A stretch of DNA of 64,000 bases from Hartmannibacter diazotrophicus (GCF_900231165.1 NZ_LT960614.1:1362550-1426549), one strand, 5' to 3'; positions 27,477-37,740 are shown, counted from the stretch's first letter. Numbers and translations are program-made. The notes: generated by a model not told the origin, from the letters alone.

Positions 27477-28058
27477 ATGCTGCGTCGTCTTTACGACTGG
27501 ACCATGTCGCTTGCCGCGAGCCGTCATGCCGTAACCGCCCTTGGCGCGATCTCCTTCATCGAAAGCTCGGTCTTCCCGATCCCTCCCGATACGCTTCTGA
27601 TCCCGATGGTGATCGCCGAGCGCCGCCGCGCCTGGTGGTATGCGACGCTGGCCACGATCTCATCGGTGCTCGGCGGGATCGCCGGCTATCTGATCGGCGC
27701 TTTTCTCTTCGACCAGGTGGCCTGGCCGATCCTCACCGCCTATGGCTATGCCGACAAGTTCGAGACGTTCCGTGGCTGGTACAACGACTGGGGCGTCTGG
27801 ATCGTGCTTGTCGCGGGCGTCACGCCCTTTCCCTTCAAGGTGATCACGATCGCCAGCGGTGCGACCGGCCTCAACATGATCGTCTTCGTCCTTGCGAGCA
27901 TCATTGCGCGAGGCGCCCGCTTTTTCGCGGTCGCTGCGTTGCTCTATGTCTTCGGTCCGCCGATCAAAGACTTCATCGAGCGCCGTCTCGGTCTTGTCTT
28001 CACGGTTGCGATGGTGCTGCTGATCGGGGGCTTCGTCGTCGCCCGCTACGCGGTCTAG
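27477..28058 (+). CDS. DedA/YqaA-like (VTT domain) membrane protein
   Basis: 193 residues. SNARE-associated/VTT landmarks: FIESSVFPIPPDTLLIPM (residues about 27-45), GGIAGYLIGAFLFDQ, VAGVTPFPFKVITIASGATGLN and FVLASIIARGARFF. The family includes undecaprenyl phosphate flippases and YqaA-like proteins; the P-x-P-x-D and F-P-x-K parts are shared with the latter. Five or so membrane spans. The role here is unclear; the neighbouring genes are unrelated. Confidence 0.82.
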   Translation: MLRRLYDWTMSLAASRHAVTALGAISFIESSVFPIPPDTLLIPMVIAERRRAWWYATLATISSVLGGIAGYLIGAFLFDQVAWPILTAYGYADKFETFRGWYNDWGVWIVLVAGVTPFPFKVITIASGATGLNMIVFVLASIIARGARFFAVAALLYVFGPPIKDFIERRLGLVFTVAMVLLIGGFVVARYAV

Positions 28059-28573
28059 AGCGGCGGGCAATCATACGGCTTGGCGCGGGTGCCCGGCACG
28101 CCGCTCGTCATCCCTGGATCCGGTGCGTAAGGGTCTCGTTCCTGCGCTTTCGCTCGAACGCATGATGCTCGAGCCGCGCCTGGCCGGCCTCGCCAAGGGC
28201 CGGCAGCGAAATGACACCACTGGTCCGCTCAACGGACCTGGCGGCCGGGATCGACTGTCCGCAATATCCTGCTTAGCGACTGGAAGATAAGGACGATCGT
28301 CCCGACTGCGTATTTTTGCGGATCGTGAAAAGGTGCCGTTCGGCACCGTCCAGTTCTTCCGTCGATATCTTTATCTTCACTTTCGTTTGGCGGCGTTTTT
28401 GCCTCCGTCGCCGGCAAACCGTGCGGAATTTACGCAATTTTCACAGAGTTACTCTCAAATTCCAAGGGAATAGCGGCCATCCGACGCATCTCAGCCGATG
28501 GCGTCTGTCTCGGTCACAGGCGGCAGCGGTGCATGGATCTTGCGCCGAGAGGTGGCCTTGGGAGTGAAAAAAC
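28059..28573. other. Region upstream of chemoreceptor gene, with hairpin
   Basis: 515 bp. GGTGCC (28332-28337), GTTC, GGCACC (28342-28347) forms a hairpin without a T-run. The last 250 bp is AT-richer than its surroundings and should contain the chemoreceptor promoter. No gene is seen. Confidence 0.45.
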
Positions 28574-30253
28574 ATGAAGCTGTCGATCCGAAATGTTCTC
28601 ATCGGCCTCAGTCTGGTCATGACGACGTTGCTCCTTGCCTTCGGCGTTCTGTCCAACAGTTCGATCGATGCACTGGAAGCCCGTCTGACCGATGTCGACC
28701 AGCACTGGCTGCCGAGCGTTTCGATCATTCATGAGCTGAAGACGAGCGTGGCCGACTACCGGATCGCCGAAAGCACCAACATCCTCTCCTCCGATCCCGA
28801 GCAGGCGGCCGATGCCCAGGCGCGCATCGAAAAGGCGGCTGCCGAAATCGATCGCGACCGGTCGATCGTGGAATCGCTCCTGACGACTCCCGAGGAACGG
28901 GCGGCCTACGACGAATTCTCCGCGCTCTGGGGCGACTACCAGAAACTCCACGACCAGATGATGGAAATGACGGCAATGTTCCGCGTCGAGGATGCATCGC
29001 TGTTCTACAAGCAGGACATGGCGACCGCCTACCAGGCGATGACGGGCAAGCTGGTCGATCTCGGCGCGATGAACGGGCAGGGCCTGCAGGCGGCCTTTGC
29101 CGTCAGCAGCGACGTGCATGACCGCGCCATCATGCTGAACACCGTCATGACGATCTTCGGCACCGTCATCGGTATCGGCGCGTCTGCCTTTGTCCTGTTC
29201 CGCGTCAGCAGGCCGCTGAGCGGGCTTGCCGACGCGATCGACAACGTCGCGAAGGGACACTATGACAGCGCCATCCGGGGCACGGCGCGCAAGGATGAAC
29301 TGGGCACGATGGCGCGCGCGGTCGACAGCTTCCGCACCTCTCTGGCGGAAGCCGAGAAGGTTCGGGAGGAACAGTCGCGCCGGGATGCGCTGGCCGCCGA
29401 AAAGGCGCGGGAAGAGCGCTCGAAGATTGCGGACCGGCTGATGGAACGTGTCGGAGGGCTCGCCGAACTCTTCCTTTCGTCGTCGAAGGAGGTGCAGGAG
29501 GCCGCGACGAACATGTCGACGACGGCCGAGCAGACCTCGCAGCAGGCCCGCGCCGTTTCGCAGGCCGCCGAGAATGCGTCCGGCAACATGCAGACGGTCG
29601 CCGCCTCCACCGAGGAACTCGCCGCATCCGTTCAGGAAATCAACGGTCAGGTGACCCATTCGGCCACCGTTGCCGACAATGCCTACCGCGAGGCGGAGAC
29701 CGCCAGCCGCCACGTCACGACGCTGGCCGATGCGGCCTCTGCGATCGGCGACGTGGTCAATCTCATCAAGGGCATCGCCGACCAGACCAACCTTCTGGCG
29801 CTCAATGCCACCATCGAGGCGGCAAGAGCCGGCGAGATGGGCAAGGGCTTTGCCGTTGTCGCGCAGGAGGTCAAGCAGCTCGCCTCGCAGACCGCCAAGG
29901 CAACCGACGAGATTTCCCTGAAGATCGGCGAGATGCAGACGGCGACCGGTACGGCCGTCGCCTCGATCGAGGAGATCGTCCGCACCATCGCCGACGTCAA
30001 GGAAATCGCGGCCACCATTGCCGGGGCCGTCGAGGAGCAGGGTGCAGCCACGGGCGAGATTGCCGGCAACACGCACCGCGCCGCCAGCGGAGCGAGCCAG
30101 GTGACGTCCAACATCGCCGGCGTCGGGCAAGCGGCGGAAATGACGGGAGCCGCCTCCGGCCACCTGATGGACCTGTCTCAGGGCCTGTCGGAAAAGGCGG
30201 CCGATCTGCGCGCCGCCGTCGAGGGCTTCGTGCAGGAACTTCGCGCTGCCTGA
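28574..30253 (+). CDS. Methyl-accepting chemotaxis protein
   Basis: 559 residues. TM1 about 9-27, periplasmic four-helix-bundle-type sensor (30-185, with 'WLPSV...E.R.AE'), TM2 about 186-209, HAMP (210-263) and a signalling coiled coil with the hairpin tip at about 401-427 ([20 protein letters not shown]). It transmits ligand binding to CheA/CheW. No C-terminal NWETF-type pentapeptide for CheR/CheB docking. No other che gene is within the window, so it is an orphan receptor. A terminator at 30282 ends the unit. Confidence 0.94.
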   Translation: MKLSIRNVLIGLSLVMTTLLLAFGVLSNSSIDALEARLTDVDQHWLPSVSIIHELKTSVADYRIAESTNILSSDPEQAADAQARIEKAAAEIDRDRSIVESLLTTPEERAAYDEFSALWGDYQKLHDQMMEMTAMFRVEDASLFYKQDMATAYQAMTGKLVDLGAMNGQGLQAAFAVSSDVHDRAIMLNTVMTIFGTVIGIGASAFVLFRVSRPLSGLADAIDNVAKGHYDSAIRGTARKDELGTMARAVDSFRTSLAEAEKVREEQSRRDALAAEKAREERSKIADRLMERVGGLAELFLSSSKEVQEAATNMSTTAEQTSQQARAVSQAAENASGNMQTVAASTEELAASVQEINGQVTHSATVADNAYREAETASRHVTTLADAASAIGDVVNLIKGIADQTNLLALNATIEAARAGEMGKGFAVVAQEVKQLASQTAKATDEISLKIGEMQTATGTAVASIEEIVRTIADVKEIAATIAGAVEEQGAATGEIAGNTHRAASGASQVTSNIAGVGQAAEMTGAASGHLMDLSQGLSEKAADLRAAVEGFVQELRAA

Positions 30254-30281
30254 TTCCCTGTCTTGATGGCTGGAACAATTT

Positions 30282-30310
30282 GACGCCGGTGCGCTCGTCG
30301 CGCCGGCGTC
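30282..30310 (+). terminator. Intrinsic terminator after the chemoreceptor gene
   Basis: GACGCCGGTGCG (30282-30293) pairs with CGCGCCGGCGTC (30299-30310), with one T-G pair and a CTCGT loop, followed by TTCGTTTT. Confidence 0.82.
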
Positions 30311-30416
30311 TTCGTTTTGGCACGGCGCGGCAATGAAACCGACTTGCGCGAAGTCCGGTGGACGCCGTACCTATGATCAGACGCGATCGTGAGCCCAAGA
30401 CCCAGCGAAGAGCCAG

Positions 30417-31580
30417 ATGAAGCCGACCAATCCGATTTTCACCGGCATGCCGACGACGATTTTCGAGAAGATGTCGGCGCTGGCCCGCGAGACAGGTGCC
30501 ATCAATCTCGGTCAGGGCTTTCCGGATGTGGACGGTCCGGAGGAAATCAGGGCAAAGGCCGCCGAAGTGGCGCTGGCCGGCCCGAACCAGTATCCCTCGA
30601 TGATGGGCATCCCGGAATTGCGGCAGGCGGTCGCCGCCGCAAACAGGCGCTTTTACGGCCTTGATATCGACTGGCAGAGCGAGGTGCTCGTCACCTCCGG
30701 GGCGACCGAGGCGCTGGCGGACGCGATCTTCGGTCTCGTCGCACCGGGCGACGAGGTCATCGTCATCGAGCCCTTCTACGATTCCTATGTGCCGATCATC
30801 CGCCAGGCCGGCGGCACGCCCGTCTTCGTGCGCATCACGCCGCCGGGCTGGGAGATCGACGTCGAGGCGCTGGCCCGGGCCTTCTCGCCGCGCACCAAGG
30901 CCATCATCATCAACGACCCGATGAACCCGGCCGGCAAGGTCTTCTCGCACGGCGAGTTGCAGGCGATCGCCGATCTTTGCCTTGAGCACGACGCCTATGT
31001 GATCGCCGACGAGGTCTACGAGCACCTGACCTTCGACGGCCTGAAGCACGAGACGCTGATGGCCTTTCCGGGCATGCGCGATCGGGTGGTCAGGATCGGC
31101 TCGGCCGGGAAGACCTTTTCGCTCACCGGCTGGAAGATCGGCTATGTGACGGCCGCGCCGAACCTGCTCGGACCGGTTTCGAAGGCGCACCAGTTCGTAA
31201 CCTTCACGACGCCCCCCAATCTTCAGGCCGCCGTCGCTCATGGTCTCGCCATGCCCGACAGCTATTTCGAAACGCTGGCGAGCGAACAGGCGAGGAAGCG
31301 CGACCGTCTCTCGGCGGGTCTGCGTGCCGCTGGCTTCGAGGTCATGGCCTGTCAGGGCACCTATTTCGTCACCACGGACACCGGCCCGCTCGGCCTCGAT
31401 GACGACGCGGAGGCCTGCATGCGGCTGACCCGTGAGGCTGGCGTGGTCGCCGTGCCGGTCTCGGCCTTCTATGCCGGATCAGCGCCGACGCGCTTCATCC
31501 GCTTCTGCTTCTGCAAGCGCGACGAGGTGCTCGACGCGGCGGTGGACCGTCTTGCCAAGTGGCTCAGGAAGGCCGCCTGA
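30417..31580 (+). CDS. Class I/II PLP aminotransferase (methionine/kynurenine type)
   Basis: 387 residues. Fold-type I landmarks: INLGQGFPD, NQYPSMMGIPELRQAVA, VTSGATEALADAI, IINDPMNPAGKVF, VIADEVYEHLTF and SAGKTFSLTGWKIGY with the PLP Lys. The 'GQGFPD' start and 'NQY' loop match the YbdL/kynurenine aminotransferase group, which uses 2-oxo acids and methionine, kynurenine or other hydrophobic amino acids. The asparaginase gene follows after 55 bp on the same strand, so they may be co-transcribed and serve amino acid catabolism. Confidence 0.88.
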   Translation: MKPTNPIFTGMPTTIFEKMSALARETGAINLGQGFPDVDGPEEIRAKAAEVALAGPNQYPSMMGIPELRQAVAAANRRFYGLDIDWQSEVLVTSGATEALADAIFGLVAPGDEVIVIEPFYDSYVPIIRQAGGTPVFVRITPPGWEIDVEALARAFSPRTKAIIINDPMNPAGKVFSHGELQAIADLCLEHDAYVIADEVYEHLTFDGLKHETLMAFPGMRDRVVRIGSAGKTFSLTGWKIGYVTAAPNLLGPVSKAHQFVTFTTPPNLQAAVAHGLAMPDSYFETLASEQARKRDRLSAGLRAAGFEVMACQGTYFVTTDTGPLGLDDDAEACMRLTREAGVVAVPVSAFYAGSAPTRFIRFCFCKRDEVLDAAVDRLAKWLRKAA

Positions 31581-31635
31581 CCGGGCAGATCGGCGACGTC
31601 AGGCCAATTCTTATATCCATGGAGTTTCGGGACAC

Positions 31636-32649
31636 ATGTCCAATCCGGTTCTGGTCGAGGTGACTCGTGGCGGCGTCGTCGAAAGCCGCCATCGCGGGTC
31701 CGTTGTGGTGGTCGATGCCGATGGGCGCGATGTTCTGGCGCTCGGCAATGTGCGTGCGCCCGTCTTTCCGCGCTCGGCCATCAAGGCCTTTCAGGCCCTG
31801 CCGTTGATCGAGAGCGGCGCTGCCGACCGCTTCGGCTTCGGCAACGCCGAAATCGCGCTCGCCTGTTCGTCGCACAATGGCGAGGCGGCCCATGTGTCGA
31901 CGGCGCGCCGCATGCTGAAGGCCTGCGGCTGCGACGAGGGCTGTCTCGAATGCGGACCGCAGGCACCCGAACGGGAGGCCGACAAGGCGCGCCTTGCCCG
32001 CTTGCAGGGACGCCCGGCGCGCATCCACAACAACTGCTCCGGCAAGCATTCCGGCTTTATCGCGACCGCCATGGCGATGGGCGTCGATCCGACCGGCTAT
32101 TCCAAGCGAGGCCATCCGGTGATGGACGGGGTCATCGACGCGGTCTGCGACATGGTCGGCGACGTCTTCGCGGAGGACTATTGCGGTCTCGACGGCTGCT
32201 CGATCCCGACCTTCGCCGTGCCGCTGACGGCGACGGCCTATGGCTTTGCCAAATTCGCGACAGGTGCCAAGCTTGGGCCCGAACGGACGAAGGCGGTGGC
32301 CCGCATTCGCGAGGCCGTCTTCGCGGAGCCCTTCATGGTCGCCGGTACGGGGCGCTTCTGCACGCGCGCCATGACGATCCTCGGCAAGCGGGCGTTTGTG
32401 AAGACGGGCGCGGAAGGCGTCTTTACTGTGGCCCTGCCGGAGCAGGGGCTTGGCATGGCGATCAAGATCGACGACGGCGCCACTCGGGCCTCCGAAGTGG
32501 TGACGGCCGCGGTCGTCTCGACATTTCTCAAGCTTGGCGATGGCGCGCTCGATGCGCTGATTCATCCGCAGGTGCTGACGCGTCTCAACGAAGTCGCCGG
32601 CGAGATCCGGCCCGCCGAGGCACTGGTGAAGGCGCTCGACGCAGCGTGA
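31636..32649 (+). CDS. L-asparaginase, class 3 (Rhizobium etli ReAV type)
   Basis: 337 residues from ATG 31636. Landmarks: PVFPRSAIKAFQ, ACSSHNGE and IHNNCSGKHSG, all diagnostic of this family, unrelated to the E. coli enzymes. Residues equivalent to those known in ReAV are present one position earlier: Ser47, Lys50, Ser79 for catalysis, and Cys134, Lys137 and Cys188 for the zinc site. It hydrolyses Asn to Asp and ammonia in the cytosol. Its stop codon directly abuts the convergent stop of the next gene. Confidence 0.93.
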   Translation: MSNPVLVEVTRGGVVESRHRGSVVVVDADGRDVLALGNVRAPVFPRSAIKAFQALPLIESGAADRFGFGNAEIALACSSHNGEAAHVSTARRMLKACGCDEGCLECGPQAPEREADKARLARLQGRPARIHNNCSGKHSGFIATAMAMGVDPTGYSKRGHPVMDGVIDAVCDMVGDVFAEDYCGLDGCSIPTFAVPLTATAYGFAKFATGAKLGPERTKAVARIREAVFAEPFMVAGTGRFCTRAMTILGKRAFVKTGAEGVFTVALPEQGLGMAIKIDDGATRASEVVTAAVVSTFLKLGDGALDALIHPQVLTRLNEVAGEIRPAEALVKALDAA

Positions 32650-34017
32650 TCAACTGATCCGGTTCTCGCCGATGGTGAGATTGGAGAAACGCACGGCGCT
32701 GGCGACCGAGAGATCCTCCGTCACGACCTCGCCTTCCAGCATGCCCCGGATGGCGCCGTCTGTCGTGTTGGAGATCATGTTGGCCGAAAGCAGGGTGTGA
32801 CCTGCCGTGTCGGCCACGGAAACGCCGATGCCGATGCGCCCGCCGCGCAGCACGTTGCCGGTGGCGACGATTTCGTCCGCACTTTGATCCGTTCCGGCGA
32901 TGAGCGCGATTCCGGCGGCGTTTTCGACCACGTTGCCGGTGATTGTCGCGCTGGTCTCGGCAACGAGGCCGACACCGGCCAGCCGGTCATCCTCGGCGCC
33001 GCCGCTGATGTTGCGGATCACATTGCCCTGGCAGACATGGGAGCTGCCGGGACCGCCGGGGCCGGCGAGATGAAGCCCGGTCGCCGCGCCATCGACGATG
33101 TTGGAGGAGATCAGAGCGCCGTCGCATCCGTCGCTGACGAGGATGGCGGTCCGCCCGGCACGCATGACGCTGTTTCCGACGACCTGGACGTTGGGGCTCG
33201 CGACCGCCTTGACTGCGTTTTCGGCGCAGTCGGCAATGCGGTTGCCCGAGACTAGGACGCCGCCGGCCTGGACGATGAGAATGCCCGTGCCGGCGCCCTG
33301 ATCATCGCCCCGCAGGGTTGCGATGTCCGCGATGCGGTTGTTGGTGATGGTGGTGCCGTCGTCGGCCGCGGTCCAGCGGCGGATCACGATGCCGGCCTTG
33401 CCGCAGCCGCCGATCTCGTTGCCGGAGATGGAGAGGCCGGCCGATTCCTCGCTGGTGATGGCGCTGCCGATGGCGCCGGACAGGCTGTTGCCGACAATCC
33501 GGCCGGAGACCCGCGTGAGCGCGAGCGCGTGGCCGGCAGAGCCGACGACAGAGCAGCGTTCCATGGAGAAATCGGCGACGGTGCGGAAGGAAAGAAGGCC
33601 GCCTTCGGGGTCGTCGAGCGCCCGGTTGGCGCCATCCATCACGATACCTTCGAGGCCAATGCTGGAACTGTCCTCGGCATAGAGAAGCTTGCCGCCGCCC
33701 GAATAGACGAGACGCGACTGACCAGCAACGCCGATAATGCGGACGCCTGCCGGAACGCGGATGTTGCTGACCTCGTAGCGCCCGGCGGGCAGGAAGAGCG
33801 GCTTGCCTTGTTCGCCCGCGCGGTCGAGGGCCTCCTGCATCACGCGGCTCTGGTTCTCGCTTGCAGCTTCGTCCAGCTGGACGGACGCCTCCGGCCGCGT
33901 GAAGGAGCCGCGCAGAACGGCCGCGCCGTCGCCGGACCGCTCGGAATGAGCCGGCGTCAGGATCAGGCCGGTGCCGATGCTGGCCGCTGTGCCATAAAGA
34001 AACGCCCTGCGATCCAT
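32650..34017 (-). CDS. Tat-exported parallel beta-helix repeat protein (TIGR03808-like)
   Basis: 455 residues from ATG 34017, which opens MDRRAFLYGTAASIGTG, a twin-arginine signal. After it comes a phage-tailspike-like N-cap (PLFLPAGRYEVSNIRVP) and a right-handed parallel beta-helix of about 12 rungs with recurring (I/V)xGNxI patterns (VSGNRIADC, VVGNSVMRA, ISSNIVDGA, ITGNVVENA, ATGNVLRGG). The family is known from rhizobia as uncharacterised Tat-translocated repeat proteins; the fold suggests carbohydrate binding or cleavage. No obvious partner beside it. Confidence 0.85.
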   Translation of the reverse strand: MDRRAFLYGTAASIGTGLILTPAHSERSGDGAAVLRGSFTRPEASVQLDEAASENQSRVMQEALDRAGEQGKPLFLPAGRYEVSNIRVPAGVRIIGVAGQSRLVYSGGGKLLYAEDSSSIGLEGIVMDGANRALDDPEGGLLSFRTVADFSMERCSVVGSAGHALALTRVSGRIVGNSLSGAIGSAITSEESAGLSISGNEIGGCGKAGIVIRRWTAADDGTTITNNRIADIATLRGDDQGAGTGILIVQAGGVLVSGNRIADCAENAVKAVASPNVQVVGNSVMRAGRTAILVSDGCDGALISSNIVDGAATGLHLAGPGGPGSSHVCQGNVIRNISGGAEDDRLAGVGLVAETSATITGNVVENAAGIALIAGTDQSADEIVATGNVLRGGRIGIGVSVADTAGHTLLSANMISNTTDGAIRGMLEGEVVTEDLSVASAVRFSNLTIGENRIS

Positions 34018-34117
34018 CTTGATACAAACTCCCTCGTCTTGTGACGTGAGGAGCAAGGAGCGTTCCGGATTGCAGGTTTGTGGGTGACTGAGCCCCGATC
34101 GGGCCGAACCGGGCGGT

Positions 34118-35149
34118 TCAAAGACTGAGCAGGCTGGCGATCTCGGCGGCCGCGAGCGAGGGGGCCGTATAGCCGCTGCGAACCTCGTCCTCGAGGCGCG
34201 AGATGGCATCGCGGATGGTCTTGTCGCGGCTGAGCCGTTCGTGGAAGCGGGCAAGGATCATCTCGCGCATCCAGTGCACCTGCTGGTCGGCGCGCTTCTT
34301 CTGGAAACGGCCGGAGGCGGTTGTCGCCTCCCTGTAGCGCAGGATCTCCGTCCAGAGCGTGTCGAGGCCTTCGTTGGCAAGCCCCGAAATCGTGACGACC
34401 GGCGGGGTCCAGTCAGCGGCGGCGGGCGAGAGGATATGCAGCGCCGCCCGGTATTCGGACGCAGCCGCCCGCGCCCTCGTCGCGCCTTCGCCATCGGCCT
34501 TGTTGACGGCGATCATGTCGGCGACTTCAAGGACGCCCTTCTTGATGCCCTGAAGCTCGTCGCCGGCGCCCGGCAGCATCAGCACGAGGAAGAAATCCAC
34601 CATCTCGGCGACGGTCGTCTCCGACTGGCCGACGCCGACGGTCTCGACGAGAATGACGTCGAAGCCCGCGGCCTCGCAAAGCAGCATGGTCTCGCGCGTC
34701 TTGGCCGCGACGCCGCCGAGCGTGCCCGCCGAGGGGGAGGGGCGGACATAGGCGCCGCGGTCCATCGAGAGCTTCGCCATGCGCGTCTTGTCGCCGAGGA
34801 TCGACCCGCCGGTTCGCGTCGAGGACGGATCGACCGCGAGGACGGCGACCTTGTGCCCGAGCGCCGTGAGGTTGCTGCCGAACTGGTCGATGGTGGTCGA
34901 CTTGCCGACGCCCGGGACGCCCGTGATGCCGATCCTGAGCGAGCGGCCGGTTTCGCCGATCAGCATCTGCAGAAGCTGGCGGGCGGCTTCCTGGTGGTCG
35001 GCCTTGCGCGATTCCACCAGCGTGATCGCCCGCGCCAGCATGGCCCGGTCGCCACGGCGGATGCCATCCGCGAGTTGATCGAGGTCGGGTCCGGGCCGGG
35101 ACGTGACGTGGGACGGCGCTGCAACGGCAGGTGTGCTGGGGGCAGGCAC
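34118..35149 (-). CDS. meaB: Methylmalonyl-CoA mutase-associated GTPase MeaB
   Basis: 343 residues from a GTG at 35147-35149, chosen for the GGAGG 6 nt upstream; longer frames run through the neighbouring gene. G3E-type GTPase: GVPGVGKS (Walker A, residues 77-84), VDPSSTRTGGSILGDKTRM, VETVGVGQSE and NKAD. MeaB loads and protects the adenosylcobalamin of methylmalonyl-CoA mutase, whose two subunits are encoded 3.8 kb further along on the same strand. The two loci are separated by unrelated genes, so they are probably not co-transcribed. Confidence 0.94.
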   Translation of the reverse strand: MPAPSTPAVAAPSHVTSRPGPDLDQLADGIRRGDRAMLARAITLVESRKADHQEAARQLLQMLIGETGRSLRIGITGVPGVGKSTTIDQFGSNLTALGHKVAVLAVDPSSTRTGGSILGDKTRMAKLSMDRGAYVRPSPSAGTLGGVAAKTRETMLLCEAAGFDVILVETVGVGQSETTVAEMVDFFLVLMLPGAGDELQGIKKGVLEVADMIAVNKADGEGATRARAAASEYRAALHILSPAAADWTPPVVTISGLANEGLDTLWTEILRYREATTASGRFQKKRADQQVHWMREMILARFHERLSRDKTIRDAISRLEDEVRSGYTAPSLAAAEIASLLSL

Positions 35150-35163
35150 GGAAACCTCCGTTG

Positions 35164-35757
35164 TCAGCTCTCGGACTGCGGCGGCGTCCAGATGATGCGC
35201 TGAAGAGTCGACGTTGCGACCGTGTTCGCATCGGGCAGGGCGTCGGATGCCTCGTAGCCGGGAATGGCGAAGATAAGCGTCACGTTTGATGTGCCGCGCG
35301 CAGTGCAGATCGGCATGCCGCGCCAGTTGCCGGTGCCAACGCGGCACTGGTTGATGTCCTGGCGGACCTCGGCGAAGGTCATGCCGATGCGTTCGCCGTT
35401 GGGGCCGGTCATGTGATGGGTGACGCCGTGAATGGCGCCGATCTTGCCGCCGCGACCGGACAGAACCTGCAGGACCTGAAGACCATTGTGGAAGGCGGCC
35501 AGCGCGGTTTCGGTGCGTGTCTCGCTCGCCATCGTGACGGTGTCGACCGTGTAGCCCGGAAGGGCCGCCTCGATCGCCGCCTTGGAGTAGGGCGTGTCCA
35601 CACCGATCGGCCCGGCCCCGCTGTCCGTCATCACGAGCAGGGTCTCTGTCGGCAGGGTGTTGACTTCCTCGAACGAGGAGGCGCAACCGGCAATGAACGA
35701 AAGAAGCGCCGCCGAAGCGAGCGCACGAAGAAGGATCGCGGGACGCACATTTTTCAT
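35164..35757 (-). CDS. DUF1131-like lipoprotein
   Basis: 197 residues. Lipoprotein signal with lipobox LLSFIAGC, Cys at about 25. The mature part matches the DUF1131 pattern (DSGAGPIGVDTPYSKAAIEAALPGY, then GVTHHMTGPNGERIGMTF), as in the RpoE-regulated lipoprotein YfeY. Function unknown. It ends 14 bp before the meaB start, so meaB is likely its operon partner. Confidence 0.7.
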   Translation of the reverse strand: MKNVRPAILLRALASAALLSFIAGCASSFEEVNTLPTETLLVMTDSGAGPIGVDTPYSKAAIEAALPGYTVDTVTMASETRTETALAAFHNGLQVLQVLSGRGGKIGAIHGVTHHMTGPNGERIGMTFAEVRQDINQCRVGTGNWRGMPICTARGTSNVTLIFAIPGYEASDALPDANTVATSTLQRIIWTPPQSES

Positions 35758-35914
35758 GTCAGCCGGATAGCATGCCGCGGGCTTCCAGCAAAGGGCGCGA
35801 CGCCGGCACGAGGGTCACAAATGTGCATCGCCGGGCCAGTTTCCCGCTGACCGATTGTCTCACTTCGAGATCATGGCGAACCTGGCCACCGTCGGAGAGA
35901 GGTAACGGCTCGCG

Positions 35915-36235
35915 TCATTCGAGGATGACGGCGGTCCCGCAGGCGGTGACCATCATCATCGATCCTCTGTCACCGACGGTCTCGTAGTCGATGTCGACGC
36001 CGATGACAGCATTCGCGCCGGCGCTCTCTGCCTCGGCGCACATTTCGTCCACAGCGATCGAACGCGCCCGGCGCATCTCGTTCTCATAGGCGCCTGAACG
36101 CCCACCCACGATATCTCGGATCGAGGCGAAGAGGTCCTTGAAGACATTGGCGCCGAGAATGGCCTCGCCTGCGACGAGGCCGCGATAGGCGACGATCCGG
36201 CGTCCCTCGACCGTGTTGGTTGTCGTGACGATCAT
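35915..36235 (-). CDS. YbjQ/UPF0145 family protein
   Basis: 106 residues, full length for the family. Landmarks: [29 protein letters not shown] and [12 protein letters not shown]. This pentameric 'heavy-metal-binding-like' fold is common; the real ligand is unknown. Alone on its strand segment with 86 bp separating it from sthA. Confidence 0.92.
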   Translation of the reverse strand: MIVTTTNTVEGRRIVAYRGLVAGEAILGANVFKDLFASIRDIVGGRSGAYENEMRRARSIAVDEMCAEAESAGANAVIGVDIDYETVGDRGSMMMVTACGTAVILE

Positions 36236-36321
36236 CGAGCATCTCCTTCCTGCCGGCCATGGCTCGTCGCCATGACCACCGCCTTGATATCATGGGAAGG
36301 AAGACTGCCGGAGATTTTGGG

Positions 36322-37740
36322 TCAGGCCGTCGTTGCAGGCTCCACGACGCTGGCGCCCGCCATGCGGTTCCAGGCGTCGAGCCCGGCGATCTTGTAGGCC
36401 TCGGCAAGGGTCGGATAGTTGAACGTGTTCTCGATGAAATAGTCGATGGTGCCCTTGAGGTTGAGCACCGCCTGGCCGATGTGGATGAGTTCCGTTGCGC
36501 CCTCGCCTACGATATGGACGCCGAGCAGGCGGCGCGTCTTCAGCGAGAAGATCATCTTCATCATGCCGGTGTTGAGGCCCATGATGTGCCCGCGCGACGT
36601 CTCGCGGAAGCGGGCGATGCCACATTCGTAGGGGATGCCGCGTTGGCGCACTTCCTCCTCCGTCATGCCGACGGTCGAGATTTCCGGCACGGCATAGATG
36701 CCGTAGGGGAAATACTCCGGGGCAGGGGGCAGAGGCATCTTGAAGGCGTGGCAGGCGGCGACGCGGCCCTGTTCCATCGAGGTGGAGGCAAGGCTCGGAA
36801 AGCCGATCACGTCGCCAGCCGCATAGATGCCGGGCACCTCGGTCTCGAAGGTCTTTGGATCGACCTTGAGTCGGCCGCGATGGTCGACAGCAAGGCCGAC
36901 GGATTCAAGGTTCAGTGTCTCGATGGCGCCGACGCGCCCCGCCGCGAAGAGCAGCGCCTCGGAGCGGACGAGGCGGCCTCCGGTCAGCGTGCAGACGGGA
37001 TGGCCGTCCGCCATGGCGATGCTTTCCACCTTGTCGCCAAGGCGGATCGCCATGCCCCGATCGCGCAGTTCGTGCGTGAACTCGTCGATGAGTTCGCGGT
37101 CGATGAAATCGAGGAAGCTGTTGCGCGGCTCGATGAGCGTCACCTTGACATCGAGTGCGGAGAAGATCGTCGCGTATTCGACGCCGATGACCCCGGCGCC
37201 GATCACGGTCAGCGTGCGCGGCAGGCGCCCGATCTCGATGATTTCGTCGCTGTCGAGGACGTTGGTGCCATTGAAGGGCACGTATTCGGGGCGGAAGGGG
37301 CGGGTTCCGACGGCAATCAGCACGTTCTTGGCGCCGTATTCCATCCGCTCGCCGGTCTCGCTCGTCACTTCGACCCGGTTGGGGCCGACGAAGCGCGCCG
37401 TGCCCCAGGTCGTTTCCACGGCGTTGCGGGCAAACTGGTGTTCGAGGACGTCGACCTCGTGGTCGAGCGTCTTGTAGAGGCGCTGCAGGAGGTCGTCGGA
37501 CTGGATGTCCTTCTTGACCCGGTAGGCGCGGCCATAAAAGCCGCGTTCGCGGTAGCCGGTCAGGTTCAGCACCGTTTCGCGCAGGGTCTTGGAGGGAATG
37601 GTGCCGGTGTGCACGGAGACGCCGCCGACGCGGCGGCCCTTTTCGACGACCAGCGTCTTCTTGCCGAGCTTGGCGCTTTGAACCGCGGCGCGCCGACCCG
37701 CTGGCCCGCTGCCGATGACGATCATGTCGTAGGTCTGCAT
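36322..37740 (-). CDS. sthA: Soluble pyridine nucleotide transhydrogenase
   Basis: 472 residues from ATG 37740. Two-dinucleotide-binding flavoprotein: FAD motif VIGSGPAGRRAA at residues about 8-19, NAD(P) motif VIGAGVIGVEYA near 180, GIYAAGDVIG, and C-terminal dimer domain with YPTLAEAYKIA. At the redox disulfide position of lipoamide dehydrogenases it reads VSVHTGTIPSKT, with no cysteines, as is diagnostic for SthA. It moves reducing equivalents between NADPH and NAD+ in the cytosol. Confidence 0.94.
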   Translation of the reverse strand: MQTYDMIVIGSGPAGRRAAVQSAKLGKKTLVVEKGRRVGGVSVHTGTIPSKTLRETVLNLTGYRERGFYGRAYRVKKDIQSDDLLQRLYKTLDHEVDVLEHQFARNAVETTWGTARFVGPNRVEVTSETGERMEYGAKNVLIAVGTRPFRPEYVPFNGTNVLDSDEIIEIGRLPRTLTVIGAGVIGVEYATIFSALDVKVTLIEPRNSFLDFIDRELIDEFTHELRDRGMAIRLGDKVESIAMADGHPVCTLTGGRLVRSEALLFAAGRVGAIETLNLESVGLAVDHRGRLKVDPKTFETEVPGIYAAGDVIGFPSLASTSMEQGRVAACHAFKMPLPPAPEYFPYGIYAVPEISTVGMTEEEVRQRGIPYECGIARFRETSRGHIMGLNTGMMKMIFSLKTRRLLGVHIVGEGATELIHIGQAVLNLKGTIDYFIENTFNYPTLAEAYKIAGLDAWNRMAGASVVEPATTA

